Made by a program: the position numbers and the translations under genes. Below, piece after piece: positions 63,932-64,000 of a stretch of 64,000 nt of DNA; the stretch's first letter is position 1; every line of letters begins with the position of its first letter. The DNA lies in contig NZ_MVAR01000018.1 in the NCBI RefSeq assembly GCF_001999325.1, positions 104,594 to 168,593 of the forward strand. The letters are read 5' to 3'. The notes beneath the pieces are model-generated. The model was not told the origin of the DNA. It ran no database searches and saw nothing but the letters and a program-made list of their open reading frames with translations. This DNA comes from Thioalkalivibrio versutus. GTDB lineage: Bacteria > Pseudomonadota > Gammaproteobacteria > Ectothiorhodospirales > Ectothiorhodospiraceae.

Positions 63932-63962
63932 CCCCAGCCGGCCCGACCCCACCGCCGCCCCC

Positions 63963-63994
63963 GTCATTGCGAGGAGCGCAGCGACGAAGCAATC
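63963..63994. repeat. Palindromic intergenic repeat, type B, copy 2 (edge)
   Basis: GTCATTGCGAGGAGCGCAGC and the following GACGAAGCAATC form the widespread proteobacterial repeat unit. It lies 31 bases after the hydrolase gene and may continue beyond the window. Confidence 0.75.
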
Positions 63995-64000
63995 TTTGAA

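Overview
The window reads as chromosome of a GC-rich gammaproteobacterium (about two-thirds G+C by eye). Several gene orders are classic for that class: purN-purM / DUF2066-CDP-alcohol transferase-PerM-hda, arsC-wrbA-DUF2069, fmdB-DUF502-aspS, rpmB-rpmG and rng-yhdP-nitrilase-tldD-pmbA. Several DsrE-fold and rhodanese proteins, many c-di-GMP proteins and a FkbO/XanB2-type chorismatase suggest a sulfur-oxidising member of the Ectothiorhodospiraceae, with Thioalkalivibrio the best guess. The genus is inference; no rRNA or tRNA gene was found to confirm it.

Left part (1-17 kb). A YejABEF-like peptide ABC importer, cut by the window edge, has permeases with extra membrane segments. A leftward cluster follows: EAL-HDOD protein, chorismatase, mutM. 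Next come the first copy of a ~295 bp inverted-repeat element, rpmB-rpmG with a good promoter and terminator, a membrane EAL protein with a dead GGDEF site, and a tight rightward operon of a LysR regulator, a glutamine-amidotransferase-like protein without its catalytic residues, a proline-rich protein and an AI-2E/PerM permease. RNase G begins the envelope/TldD-PmbA block.

Middle (17-41 kb). The rng-yhdP-nitrilase-tldD-small ORF-pmbA block is followed by the second element copy, a long M48 membrane protease and a cold-shock gene with an AT-rich leader. Then comes an operon of an exported rhodanese, a Cache-like GGDEF-EAL protein and an exported DsrE-like protein, a decayed third element copy and a PAS-GGDEF cyclase. 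A dihydrolipoamide-dehydrogenase-like enzyme, a DUF3108 protein and purN-purM run leftward. DUF2066, CDP-alcohol transferase, PerM and hda run rightward from a shared divergent promoter region.

Right part (41-64 kb). This holds arsC-wrbA-DUF2069, acylphosphatase, a lipoprotein, an SLC13/RCK carrier, a higBA toxin-antitoxin pair with a clear operator, MIF tautomerase-proS, an RND efflux pair behind an AT-rich promoter/operator, a large hybrid histidine kinase, a fused SpmA-SpmB protein, SDR and DsrE genes, fmdB-DUF502-aspS and a small hydrolase. Short palindromic repeats of two or three kinds lie between genes.

The strongest candidates for undescribed biology are the exported rhodanese / c-di-GMP sensor / exported DsrE operon, the LysR / pseudo-amidotransferase / PerM cassette, and the ~295 bp mobile element family with CTAG-like target sites.
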